Shown here piece after piece: positions 43,271 to 51,745 of a DNA stretch of 64,000 bases (within the stretch, counting starts at the first letter, position 1; each line of letters starts with the position of its first letter). Under the pieces are notes generated by a model. That model was not told where the DNA came from and did not search any database. It was given only the letters and a program-made list of their open reading frames with translations. Source of the stretch: HGM04593 sp045592125 (GTDB lineage: Bacteria; Bacteroidota; Bacteroidia; Bacteroidales; Bacteroidaceae); assembly GCA_045592125.1 (NCBI GenBank), contig JAZNUE010000042.1:1-64000 (forward strand). Direction: 5' to 3'. Position numbers and translations under genes: made by a program.

Positions 43271-43975
43271 ATGAAAAAGATTGCAATACTTACTGGGGCT
43301 GGCATGAGTGCTGAGAGCGGAATAAGCACGTTCCGTGGAGGCGGTGGCCTCTGGGATGAGTATCCTGTTGAGCAAGTCGCTACTCCCGAAGGCTATAGGG
43401 CAGACCCGCACCTCGTGCTGGAGTTTTATAACAAGCGTCGCAGGCAACTGCTCGAGGTGGTCCCTAACCGCGGTCACGAGCTCGTTGCATGGCTTGAGAG
43501 CGATTATGAGGTTGTTGTCATAACGCAGAATGTTGATGACCTTCACGAGCGTGCTGGCTCTTCAAATGTTATCCACCTGCATGGCGAGCTGATGAAAGTG
43601 TGCTCCTCGCGTGAACCGTATAACGAGAACTATGTCGAGACACTTACACCCGATAAAATAGAGATTGCTCTTGGCGACAAGGCAGCCGACGGCTCGCAGC
43701 TCCGCCCTTTTATCGTGTGGTTCGGTGAGGCGGTGCCTCGGATTGAGGATGCGATACAAGCGCTACATGACATTGATGTCTTCGTTATAATAGGCACGTC
43801 GCTAAATGTCTACCCTGCAGCAGGCCTGCTTAACTATGTCCCATCAGATGTTCCTGTCTTCCTTATTGACCCTAATGAGGTAAGTGTTACCCGCCGTGGC
43901 GTTACTGTAATCCGCATGGGCGCCTCCAAAGGAATGCGTTTCCTTATAGATGAGTATCTTTCAAAAATAAAATGA
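43271..43975 (+). CDS. Sirtuin (SIR2/CobB-like) NAD-dependent deacylase without zinc cysteines
   Basis: This 234-residue protein removes acyl groups from lysine using NAD. The NAD motif GAGMSAESGISTFR (about 9-22), TQNVDDLH (about 85-92) and the catalytic His104 in LHGE are intact. Tyr53 and Arg56 (YNKR) match the YxxR pair of SIRT5/CobB-type enzymes that prefer succinyl or malonyl lysine. The small domain has only one Cys (111) in place of the two CxxC zinc pairs, so the structural zinc site is lost. Activity toward succinyl-lysine is inferred. It appears to be a single-gene unit. Confidence 0.92.
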   Translation: MKKIAILTGAGMSAESGISTFRGGGGLWDEYPVEQVATPEGYRADPHLVLEFYNKRRRQLLEVVPNRGHELVAWLESDYEVVVITQNVDDLHERAGSSNVIHLHGELMKVCSSREPYNENYVETLTPDKIEIALGDKAADGSQLRPFIVWFGEAVPRIEDAIQALHDIDVFVIIGTSLNVYPAAGLLNYVPSDVPVFLIDPNEVSVTRRGVTVIRMGASKGMRFLIDEYLSKIK

Positions 43976-44028
43976 TTACAAAGTTGTAAATATTTAGAAT
44001 AATTTTTCTTTATATTAGAAATTTGTAC

Positions 44029-44036
44029 TATATTTG
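44029..44036 (+). promoter_or_regulatory. Predicted -7 element of the rubredoxin gene
   Basis: TATATTTG fits TAnnTTTG exactly. No clear TTTG lies at -33 (TTTC nearby). Transcription from here would give a leader of about 125 bases that contains a heptamer array. Confidence 0.45.
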
Positions 44037-44055
44037 CAGTGAGAACCGGTGCAAG

Positions 44056-44090
44056 GATGAAAGTGGAAAGCGGAAAGTTGAAAGTGAAGA
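44056..44090 (+). repeat. Heptamer tandem array (GTGGAAA type) in the rubredoxin leader
   Basis: Five 7-base units: GATGAAA, GTGGAAA, GCGGAAA, GTTGAAA, GTGAAGA. They are the same type as the units near 7487 and 7601, but on the opposite strand. Confidence 0.8.
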
Positions 44091-44167
44091 CCCTGCAGCC
44101 CCTCAGTTCCTAGTGTGCCTGAACATTCTGCGCCGCCAGATGTTTAACCTAATAAAAACATAGAATT

Positions 44168-44329
44168 ATGAAAAAGTATATTTGTACAGTGTGCCAGTGG
44201 GTCTATGACCCTGAGATTGGCGACCCTGAGCAGGGTATTGAGTCAGGCGTTGCATTTGAGGACCTTCCAGAAGATTATGTATGTCCACTGTGTGGAGTAG
44301 GCAAGGAAGAGTTCGAGGTTGAGGAGTAA
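44168..44329 (+). CDS. Rubredoxin
   Basis: This 53-residue protein carries one iron bound by four Cys: CTVC at residues 6-9 and CPLC at 39-42, with the YxCxxCxWVYDPEIGDPEQG pattern and length normal for rubredoxin. It is a small electron carrier, in anaerobes usually for peroxide or superoxide reduction. No partner reductase or rubrerythrin is next to it. A terminator follows directly. Confidence 0.97.
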   Translation: MKKYICTVCQWVYDPEIGDPEQGIESGVAFEDLPEDYVCPLCGVGKEEFEVEE

Positions 44330-44355
44330 TATCCCTTGCGATGGCAAGAATAAAT

Positions 44356-44401
44356 GCAGAAGGGTGTGTCATTTCTGTGACACACCCTTCTGCATTTTGC
44401 T
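44356..44401 (+). terminator. Rubredoxin terminator
   Basis: GCAGAAGGGTGTGTCA (44356-44371) pairs perfectly with 44378-44393 around a 6-base loop; ATTTTGCTT follows. It could also end transcription from the convergent CotH gene. Confidence 0.88.
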
Positions 44402-44489
44402 TACTAGTCCACTTGTAGCCGTGAAGGGTTATAAGGGCCTAAGGGACAGCTATGGCCCCGGGATGGCCAGCCCTTATATCAAATTCATG

Positions 44490-47400
44490 TTAGTATACCG
44501 TTACTTTCTTGCCGTTGACAATGTACATGCCTGCCGGGAGTGCAATCCTTGTGGTTCCCTCTGCAACGCTCAGCCTGCGTACAAGCCTTCCGTCAACTGA
44601 GTACACGGCAATCTCCTGCGCTTCAAGCGCAGTAACAGTTATCTCGCTGCCGCCGCTTATGCTTGCTGTAGCATGCATATTGCCTATGCCTGTTGTCTCA
44701 TTGAACAGAATTGCAAGGTCGTCAAGCCTTACCTCCTCATTACTGCCTGTTACTGCATAGGCATTAGTAATGCTCAGCCTGCGCTCTTCCTCGGCTATCA
44801 CGTCGCCTGCGCTTACCGAGAACTTGGCAACAATGTCGTCACCGCTAGTGAAAATGGTGTTCCCTTCGCTGTATGTAACTACGCGGAAGGTGTTCATGTC
44901 TATCTGTGACCACACGAACTTGTTGCTGCTGATTTGCTTTCCTGCTACAATGTCAAAGACCTCGAGCCCGTCGGGCACTGTAAGGTCGAACTGCAGGGCA
45001 TTGTATCCTTCTTCGCTGCTGCTCGCCAGGCCTAATGGAATGTCATAGTCCTCTCCAATCTCAATGTCAATGCTGCTTGCCGAGAGTGCGCCTTTGGCCG
45101 CAGGCGTGCTCTGCCAGTATGCGATTGTAGGCGCCCCGTTCCTTAGTATAAGGTCTGCTGCGGCAACGGCATCGCCATCCTCAATCTTGCCGTTACCGTC
45201 AACGTCGGCCTTGCTCTCGCTGAATGTCTTGTGGGTCTTGCCGTGCAGGTATGCTGCAATAAGCGCCACATCGTGCACGGTGAGCATGCTGTTGCAGTTG
45301 ACGTCGCCAGTTACCGAAGATATTATGTCGTCAATGTCATATTCTGTAAGGTTCTCCACAATGTACTTCTTACGCTCCCTCAGCCACTGCTTTGCACGCT
45401 CCTTGTCGCTCTCGTCAAAGCCGCAGGAACTTCCCCAGATAACGGCATTGCTTTGGAATGAGTTCTCGGCAAAGCTGAAGTAACTGTCAATGTACTCCTC
45501 AAGCTCTTCCATGCCATTCCTGTCAATGAACTCCTTCCACACCTTGTAGTAGTACCTCTTGAAGGTTTCGTTGCTTGTTATATCCTCCCAGAAACCATGT
45601 GCCGCCATATTTGCATTTATGTTGCCTGATGTCGCGCCGGTGTAACAGTAACTGTACTCAGTCTCGTACCCGTATCCCCAGTCAAAGTCCCATATCGGGC
45701 CGAATGTGAGCTTGCCCTCGGGCGTGCTCTCGTCCTTGAAGAGGAAGGTGCTCTTAGGATGGTTAATCTCCTGGTTGAGCGAGAAGTCGTTTGCCAGGTA
45801 GAAGCGTGCCAGCGCGTCTACGTCAAGTACGCTCTCAATGTCGCCGCCGTCAAGCACTACGGCTGACATTTCCCTGATATCCTCTGTTATTGCAGTGAGG
45901 CGGGCCGACGCAGCGTCGGCATCCAGGTCATTCAGGTCGGGCTCGCTCACCTTCACCGGCAGGTTGTACACTCCAGTCCTGTAGATGGGCTCGTCGCTGC
46001 TGGCGTATGTATCCAGCTCAAGCAGATAGCCTAGCGCCTCGTCAATGTCAACGCTGTTGTTTGCCATTCCCACCTTTTCGGTGAACATGTAGCTGCCCAT
46101 GTAAGTCCCGTTCATGTATAGGTCTACAGGAATTATATGGTTTGCATATGCTGTCCCTGCAATCTGTCCAATCTTCATTGACATTGCGTTTGCCATTAGC
46201 GAGCCTCTCTGCGCATTAGCGAGAAGCACCCAGCTCTTGCCCTTTGTAAGGCCAAACGGCTTCACCTTCTCGGCAAACTTCAGGCGGTAGGGTTTCTTGC
46301 TATGTCCCCATGAGGAGTTGCCTCGTCCCTTTATCTGCACTGAGTCCTCGAAGTTCTCGTATACGCCATAGCCTGTTATGCGGAACTTGGCGTTCAGGTA
46401 GCGCTGCTTGCTGGTCACGAACTGTCCGCCGTCGATGTCTATGTCAATACGTGGCACGGATATTGCATTCTCCGTGAGCCACTCTACGCTGACGTTGTAT
46501 TCGCGTCCGAAGGGCCTGCGGCGGTTCTCGTATAATGCGTCCTGAATCTTCACTGGTTCCTCGCTGCTCTCTTCAACAACCTTGTAAAGGCGCAGTTCCG
46601 ACAGTACAAGGTGGTTCTTTGAGTATTCGCCGCTTGTCTGCAGTATCCTCAGGTGCGAGTAACTGCCTCCAAGAGATATTGTCGGCGAGGTATATTCCTG
46701 GCCCCTACCCCCGGCAGGCATGCCGTCCTTTGTGTGGTCAAGGGTGCGCACCAGTGTCCACATACCGCCGTCATTGCTTGCGTATATCTCCCAGACAAGC
46801 GGATTGTATCCCGGCTGTGGCCTGCACCTGTAGTAGATCTGTATGTTCTCCTGCGGTTCGGGCAATGCAATGTCAATATGAGTATTAACATTTATTGTCG
46901 CATTGTTGGCGCTGCCCCATGTCGAGTGGAATATTGTGCTGGGGTCGCCATCGAGCAGGTTCGCGAGTCCTTCGGCCTGGTCCTGTGAAGGTTTGTTGGT
47001 AGAGAGCATGTCTGCTGTAAGGGCTAGCTCTACCGCCTCGCCGCTAACAACCGGCTCGCTCCATTTCTCGTCCTGTACCTTTACGCGCTCAACAATGCTG
47101 TATCCCGGGTATGTTACCTTGTATGTCACCTTGCTGGCGAAGCTCTGGCGTGTTACCTTGCTCTCCTGCATTACGGTGTCTACATATGCCACGGCATTCT
47201 CGTCGCTCAGCTGGAAACTTGCGGTAAGCCATTTGCCAATCGCATTGAGGCTGAAGTACATGTCCTGGGAGACTGTATCTGCAATGGCGTCAACATTCAG
47301 GTTGGGATTATACTTGTTGTTGAACTTGAACGATGTCATATGCGGCAGTTCCGGTCCTGTCATAGAGCAGCTGTCATACACTTCCTGCCTGTACTGTATT

Positions 47401-49202
47401 GTGTCGCCGTCCTTTATCGGGAAGCATAGCGCCCCGTCTGCTTCATAGTAGCCGCCGTTGAGCGATGAGAGGGCAAATGCGTCAATGCTGCCATTCTTCA
47501 GGTACAGGTATACAATCTCCTCTTCTTCCTCGTTCCCGGTATCTTCCTCGTCGCCGCCGTCTCCATCGCCGCCGCTCGGGGTCTCTACCTTCGTGGCCTC
47601 GAACCTCGCGATGTCGCTCTCAATCTGTGTAAAGATTGATTCATACTGCTCGGCGGGGTATATGCCTGCCGAGGCCTTTGCCGTGGCAATAGTTGAGGCA
47701 ATGCCTTCAAGTATCTGCCTTGAGCTCTCGGGGTATGTCCCTGCAGTGTAAGGGTAACTGCTGTATGTCGCTGTTGACTCAAGTACGGCCACGCGGCGCT
47801 CATACTTCTTTAGCCCTACGGCCATGTATTCTGACATTGACTCCAGCAGCGCCGCCTGTGCGGCCTCAATCTCAGAGAAACTCTTTACGCTGCTTATTGT
47901 GCCTGCAGCTGCCGATATTGCGGCCTGCAGGGCCGTATCCTCGCCGCCAGTGCAGTCACCGTCAAAGCCGGAGTATTCCTTAAGGTACTCGTTTGCCTTG
48001 TCTATTATTGGCTGCAATGTGCTCTGTGCATAGGCCGGTAGCGATAGCATGAGGGTCTCTATCGTGGCGTCGTCGAGAATGGCCTTGTATATCTCCCATC
48101 CAAATGATATCGGCAAAGCATAGCCCTTTGTATAATCACCTTTTTCGAGCGCGTCCTTATGCTCCTGGTCGAATGTCTTCATCTTTGAGCCTGCCCCGTC
48201 GCGCATTTCCGCACCCACGTATAGCGTTACTTCTCCGCTGGAGTTCACTCCGTCGTACTGCAGGCCGAACTTGCCTTCACCGTCTGCGGTAATCTTTACA
48301 TGCGCGGCCTTGCTCAAGGACGATGTGCTGTACTGCCAGCCGTTAAGGCCGTTGAAATGGCTGGCCGAGTTGGCAAGGTACTGCCCGGCTGCCGGCCAGT
48401 AGATAATGTAGCGCTCGCTGTCTACCGGGACAAGCTGCATTATGTTTGCCGATGAGGCCACGATGTCTCCTTCTTCGGCGCAGCGCATGTAGAGCGGGCC
48501 GCTGCCTGTGTAGGTTGTTCCGTTGGATGCCGTAAAGGACTTTGCTGCATTGCCTTTCAGTACAAAAAGCTGCTTCTCGGCGGCAAGTCCGGTCTCTTCG
48601 GTTACAGCAGCGCCCAGGACAAACTCGTCGCCGACAGATACAGGAACGTAGCCGGTGCCGAGTGTTATGGCAACCTTTGTCGGGGAGTTCTTTGGCTCGC
48701 CAAAGCGTGTGGCCCATTCTATCGAGAAGGAATCGACGCTCTTTTCCAGTGAGAGCTCTACATAATGGTAATCGGCGACTGGGTTGTTTCCGGTCCACAT
48801 AGAGTGAAAGTAGGACTTGTAGTCATCATCGGACAATGCCGGGAGCCCGCCGCCATCGTCTACATATGACATTGAGTTGTGGTCCGCGTTTGACGTGGCG
48901 ATGTATGGCAGGGAGTTGCCGTCCTTGTCGTACACCTTCAGTTCCGAAAGGGCAAAGATGATGTTGTTACCGTTTGGCGCCTCATTGGTGATGGTCTCAA
49001 GAACGGTAATGCGCACCTTGTTAGTTGGCGTGCCTGGCTCAATAAGGATTGAGCTGAACTCGTAGAATCCATCGTAGCTGATGTCGCCTGTTGCAATGCC
49101 GGGGAGCCCGTCTGCACTAGTCAGGACCTTGCTCCACTCCTGTGCGTTAATGCAGGTGAATGCCGACAGGAACAAGATTGCGGAAAGTAGGATTTTCTTC
49201 AT
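44490..49202 (-). CDS. Large secreted CotH-kinase protein with dockerin-like and T9SS sorting domains
   Basis: This 1570-residue protein is predicted to be exported by the type IX system. In order: signal peptide (1 to about 20); a beta-sandwich domain (about 25-170); helical and low-complexity parts including an acidic Glu/Asp/Gly linker (about 540-570); an F5/8-type sandwich (about 735-890); a CotH spore-coat-kinase domain (about 905-1260, with GTYMGSYMFTEKVGM and FGPIWDFDWGYGYE); a dockerin-like segment (about 1265-1330, two DxNxDG-type loops); a cohesin-like sandwich (about 1340-1490); and a C-terminal sorting domain ending AGMYIVNGKKVTVY. CotH kinases phosphorylate proteins; the target here is unknown. 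The C-terminal domain predicts outer-surface delivery, in keeping with the PorW and PorX genes nearby. Confidence 0.85.
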   Translation of the reverse strand: MKKILLSAILFLSAFTCINAQEWSKVLTSADGLPGIATGDISYDGFYEFSSILIEPGTPTNKVRITVLETITNEAPNGNNIIFALSELKVYDKDGNSLPYIATSNADHNSMSYVDDGGGLPALSDDDYKSYFHSMWTGNNPVADYHYVELSLEKSVDSFSIEWATRFGEPKNSPTKVAITLGTGYVPVSVGDEFVLGAAVTEETGLAAEKQLFVLKGNAAKSFTASNGTTYTGSGPLYMRCAEEGDIVASSANIMQLVPVDSERYIIYWPAAGQYLANSASHFNGLNGWQYSTSSLSKAAHVKITADGEGKFGLQYDGVNSSGEVTLYVGAEMRDGAGSKMKTFDQEHKDALEKGDYTKGYALPISFGWEIYKAILDDATIETLMLSLPAYAQSTLQPIIDKANEYLKEYSGFDGDCTGGEDTALQAAISAAAGTISSVKSFSEIEAAQAALLESMSEYMAVGLKKYERRVAVLESTATYSSYPYTAGTYPESSRQILEGIASTIATAKASAGIYPAEQYESIFTQIESDIARFEATKVETPSGGDGDGGDEEDTGNEEEEEIVYLYLKNGSIDAFALSSLNGGYYEADGALCFPIKDGDTIQYRQEVYDSCSMTGPELPHMTSFKFNNKYNPNLNVDAIADTVSQDMYFSLNAIGKWLTASFQLSDENAVAYVDTVMQESKVTRQSFASKVTYKVTYPGYSIVERVKVQDEKWSEPVVSGEAVELALTADMLSTNKPSQDQAEGLANLLDGDPSTIFHSTWGSANNATINVNTHIDIALPEPQENIQIYYRCRPQPGYNPLVWEIYASNDGGMWTLVRTLDHTKDGMPAGGRGQEYTSPTISLGGSYSHLRILQTSGEYSKNHLVLSELRLYKVVEESSEEPVKIQDALYENRRRPFGREYNVSVEWLTENAISVPRIDIDIDGGQFVTSKQRYLNAKFRITGYGVYENFEDSVQIKGRGNSSWGHSKKPYRLKFAEKVKPFGLTKGKSWVLLANAQRGSLMANAMSMKIGQIAGTAYANHIIPVDLYMNGTYMGSYMFTEKVGMANNSVDIDEALGYLLELDTYASSDEPIYRTGVYNLPVKVSEPDLNDLDADAASARLTAITEDIREMSAVVLDGGDIESVLDVDALARFYLANDFSLNQEINHPKSTFLFKDESTPEGKLTFGPIWDFDWGYGYETEYSYCYTGATSGNINANMAAHGFWEDITSNETFKRYYYKVWKEFIDRNGMEELEEYIDSYFSFAENSFQSNAVIWGSSCGFDESDKERAKQWLRERKKYIVENLTEYDIDDIISSVTGDVNCNSMLTVHDVALIAAYLHGKTHKTFSESKADVDGNGKIEDGDAVAAADLILRNGAPTIAYWQSTPAAKGALSASSIDIEIGEDYDIPLGLASSSEEGYNALQFDLTVPDGLEVFDIVAGKQISSNKFVWSQIDMNTFRVVTYSEGNTIFTSGDDIVAKFSVSAGDVIAEEERRLSITNAYAVTGSNEEVRLDDLAILFNETTGIGNMHATASISGGSEITVTALEAQEIAVYSVDGRLVRRLSVAEGTTRIALPAGMYIVNGKKVTVY

Positions 49203-49317
49203 ATTGCTGTTATATTTTGTTTTCAGTAAAGGTTCCTTGTGCCTTTATCCCATAGGGATAATATACATTACGCAAAGAAACAAAATATAACAGTAACTGC
49301 AAAGAATTTTGTTTTTT

Positions 49318-51129
49318 TTATATAATTGGACCAGTGCGCAAACAGGAGTCTCCGGTTTCTGCTGCGCTCTGCACAATGCCCATTACCCGCAGCCAGTTGC
49401 CGCCCCAAATCTTGCTGATATCCTCGTCGCTGTATCCCCTGCGCAGCAGTTCCCTGGTAATACAGTGCAGCTCTGAGGCCGATGAGCAGCCTATGACCTT
49501 GCCGTCACCGTCAAAGTCGGTGCCTATGCCAACGTGGTCAATGCCGGCAACAGATATCGCATGCTCAAGATGGGCAATGAAGTCCTCCAGCGTGGCCTCG
49601 CCGTCCTTTCGCAGGAAACCGCTGTACATTGTCACCTGCATTACGCCTCCCTTGGCAGCAAGCGCCTTTATCTGCGCGTCGCTGAGGTTGCGCGGGTGGC
49701 CGCACAGCGCCCTGCACGATGAGTGTGAGCATACAACAGGCACTGCGCTTGCCTCGAGCACATCGTAGAACGTTGTCTCGGCAGCATGCGAAAGGTCTAT
49801 CATCATGCCGCAGCGGTTCATCTCCCTTACCACATCCTTGCCGAACGCGCTAAGGCCGCCATGCTCTCCGTTGCCGCGCGCCGAATCGCATATATCGTTG
49901 TCACCGTTGTGGCACAATGTCATGTATACCACGCCTCTATCCCTGAAGTGCCTTACAAGCGGCAGTTCCTTCCCTATCGCATAGCCGTTCTCAATGGCAC
50001 GCATTATTATCTTCTTGCCTGCCTGCCTTGCCTGCTGCACCTCGGCCGGGGTATTGCATATCTGTACAAAGGCGCAGTTCCTTGCCGCCTGCTCTTCAAT
50101 GCCGTCGAGGCGCTTTATGGCCTTTGCCGTGGCTGCTGCAAGCGATTCGCTGTCGCGTCCTCTCTGGGGGATGTATGCCGCCATTGTCGCCACGTCGAGC
50201 ATTCCCTCCCTCATCTTGTGCAGGTCTACAAGCGCTGTGGCGCTGCGCTCCTCCAGGCAGTATCCTTTAGCAAAGAGCATGGGGGTGTCGCAGTGCGAGT
50301 CAATTGTTACAATCCTGCTGTGCAGTTCCTTTGCCTTGCGGTAAAGCATGGCCTCGCCTATGAGCCACCTGAACAGGGGCAGCATGCACGGGTTGTTGTC
50401 TGTGATGAACGATTCGGGGTGCCACTGCACTCCTATAATGGGGCGTCCGCCGGTTGCCTCAATCCCCTCGATTACTCCGTCTGTGGCTGTTGCGCTTACT
50501 ATGAATCCGCTGGGAATGCTCTTCACCGACTGATGATGAAAGGTGTTTACGGCCAGCCGCTCCGTCCCGAATATTCCTGCAAGGCGGCTTCCCGGGAGAA
50601 GGTCTACATCATGGGTGGGCGTGTACCTTTCCAGCGGGTCCTGGTCGTGCGTCAGCAGCTCGCCGCCTATGCCGGCGTAGAGGTCCTGGTGCACGTTGCC
50701 GCCTAGTGCAGCGGCCAGCATCTGTATGCCGCGGCATATGCCCAGGATTGGGATTCCGCGCCTTTCGGCCAGCATAACAAGCAGCACCTCCTGGCCGTCG
50801 CGTCTGGGGTTTATGTTGTGCAGCAGCGTGTAGTCGGGCTCTTCGCCCATGTAGCGCGGGTCAATGTCGGCGCCTCCGCTGAGCATGATGGCGTCCACAT
50901 GCTCAAGCGTCTCAAGAAGCGCTTCCCGGCTGCTGTATGGCGGGATAAGCAGCGGGCAGCCGCCTGCCGCTATTACCGACTGGTAGTATGCCTCGGCCAA
51001 TGTGGCCTTCTCTTTAAGGAAATTGGCCGTTATGCCTATGACCGGGCGCCTGCTCCATGCAGGATATGAGGAATATAAGGCGTCTGCCTCGCTCCTTACG
51101 CTAAATGTGCTGTCTGTCATGCCTGTCAA
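49318..51129 (-). CDS. Fusion of class I glutamine amidotransferase-like hydrolase (C26) and membrane dipeptidase (M19)
   Basis: This 603-residue protein has two enzymes in one chain. Residues about 28-260 are a peptidase C26/gamma-glutamyl-GABA hydrolase domain with Cys132 in GICRGIQ, His237 and Glu239 in QWHPES. Residues about 265-590 are a zinc-dependent M19 renal-dipeptidase domain opening SHCDTP (279-281 as HxD) and containing IDLSHA, SHSSCRA and GIGTDFDGD. C26 splits gamma-glutamyl bonds and M19 cleaves dipeptides, so the fusion could process gamma-glutamyl peptides through both steps. There is no signal peptide, so it looks cytoplasmic. ATG 51120 is an alternative start. Confidence 0.92.
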   Translation of the reverse strand: MTGMTDSTFSVRSEADALYSSYPAWSRRPVIGITANFLKEKATLAEAYYQSVIAAGGCPLLIPPYSSREALLETLEHVDAIMLSGGADIDPRYMGEEPDYTLLHNINPRRDGQEVLLVMLAERRGIPILGICRGIQMLAAALGGNVHQDLYAGIGGELLTHDQDPLERYTPTHDVDLLPGSRLAGIFGTERLAVNTFHHQSVKSIPSGFIVSATATDGVIEGIEATGGRPIIGVQWHPESFITDNNPCMLPLFRWLIGEAMLYRKAKELHSRIVTIDSHCDTPMLFAKGYCLEERSATALVDLHKMREGMLDVATMAAYIPQRGRDSESLAAATAKAIKRLDGIEEQAARNCAFVQICNTPAEVQQARQAGKKIIMRAIENGYAIGKELPLVRHFRDRGVVYMTLCHNGDNDICDSARGNGEHGGLSAFGKDVVREMNRCGMMIDLSHAAETTFYDVLEASAVPVVCSHSSCRALCGHPRNLSDAQIKALAAKGGVMQVTMYSGFLRKDGEATLEDFIAHLEHAISVAGIDHVGIGTDFDGDGKVIGCSSASELHCITRELLRRGYSDEDISKIWGGNWLRVMGIVQSAAETGDSCLRTGPII

Positions 51130-51204
51130 TTGCTAGCTAGTATATATCGCAGCAAGAGGACGACCAGCCGTCCTCGTTGCCTGCTGTAGTGAATGCCCAG
51201 GTTG

Positions 51205-51246
51205 CTCTGTTCTCTGTACTCTGTACTCTGTTCTCTGTTCTCTGTA
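51205..51246 (-). repeat. Heptamer tandem array (TACAGAG type) touching the lrp stop codon
   Basis: Six 7-base units, on the plus strand CTCTGTT, CTCTGTA, CTCTGTA, CTCTGTT, CTCTGTT, CTCTGTA. The Lrp stop codon (51247-51249) adjoins the array directly. Confidence 0.88.
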
Positions 51247-51714
51247 CTACTCCAGAGGCATGTTGCGCTTTATGCTGTTGTCGAGGACAATCATTGTCTC
51301 GGTGCTCACAACGCCCGGGATGTCCTGGACGCTGCCGTTGAGCAGCTGCATAAGGTGCTCGTTGTCGTGAGAGTACATCTTGGCGAGGATAGAGTAGGGG
51401 CCTGTAGTGTAGCAGCACTCTACCACCTCGGGAATCTCGCGCAGGCGCTCTACCACCTCCTTGTACATTGAACCGCGCTCAAGGCGTATGCCAATATAAG
51501 TGCATGTCTTGTAGCCCAGGCGGCGCACGTCAATCTCGTAGCACGAGCCTGAGATAATTCCCATGTCAATGAGGTGCTGCACGCGCAGGTGTATGGCGGC
51601 CCTTGATACCCCGCACAGCTCGGCAACGTTACGGAACGGTATTCTGGCGTCCTTTGAGATTATGCTCAGTATTTTCAGGTCGAGCGCGTCGACTTTACAT
51701 TCAATGTTCTTCAT
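51247..51714 (-). CDS. Lrp/AsnC-family transcriptional regulator
   Basis: This 155-residue regulator has an N-terminal helix-turn-helix (about 8-55, RNVAELCGVSRAAIHLRVQ) and a C-terminal RAM (amino-acid-sensing) domain (about 70-145, GPYSILAKMYSHDNEHLMQLL). Lrp/AsnC proteins sense amino acids or small ligands and control local or global genes. It lies 31 bases after an FKBP gene on the same strand, so they may share a transcript. Target genes are unknown. Confidence 0.93.
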   Translation of the reverse strand: MKNIECKVDALDLKILSIISKDARIPFRNVAELCGVSRAAIHLRVQHLIDMGIISGSCYEIDVRRLGYKTCTYIGIRLERGSMYKEVVERLREIPEVVECCYTTGPYSILAKMYSHDNEHLMQLLNGSVQDIPGVVSTETMIVLDNSIKRNMPLE

Positions 51715-51745
51715 CAGTATTGTTATGGTTAGGTTAAGTTTCTCT

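Noticed and set aside
51205..51246. Heptamer array as a CRISPR or iteron origin
   Set aside because: Units are only 7 bases without spacers, and no replication initiator gene lies nearby.
51247..51714. Lrp-like protein as the regulator of the arginine operon
   Set aside because: The arg operon is 40 kb away and has its own argR; nothing links the two.
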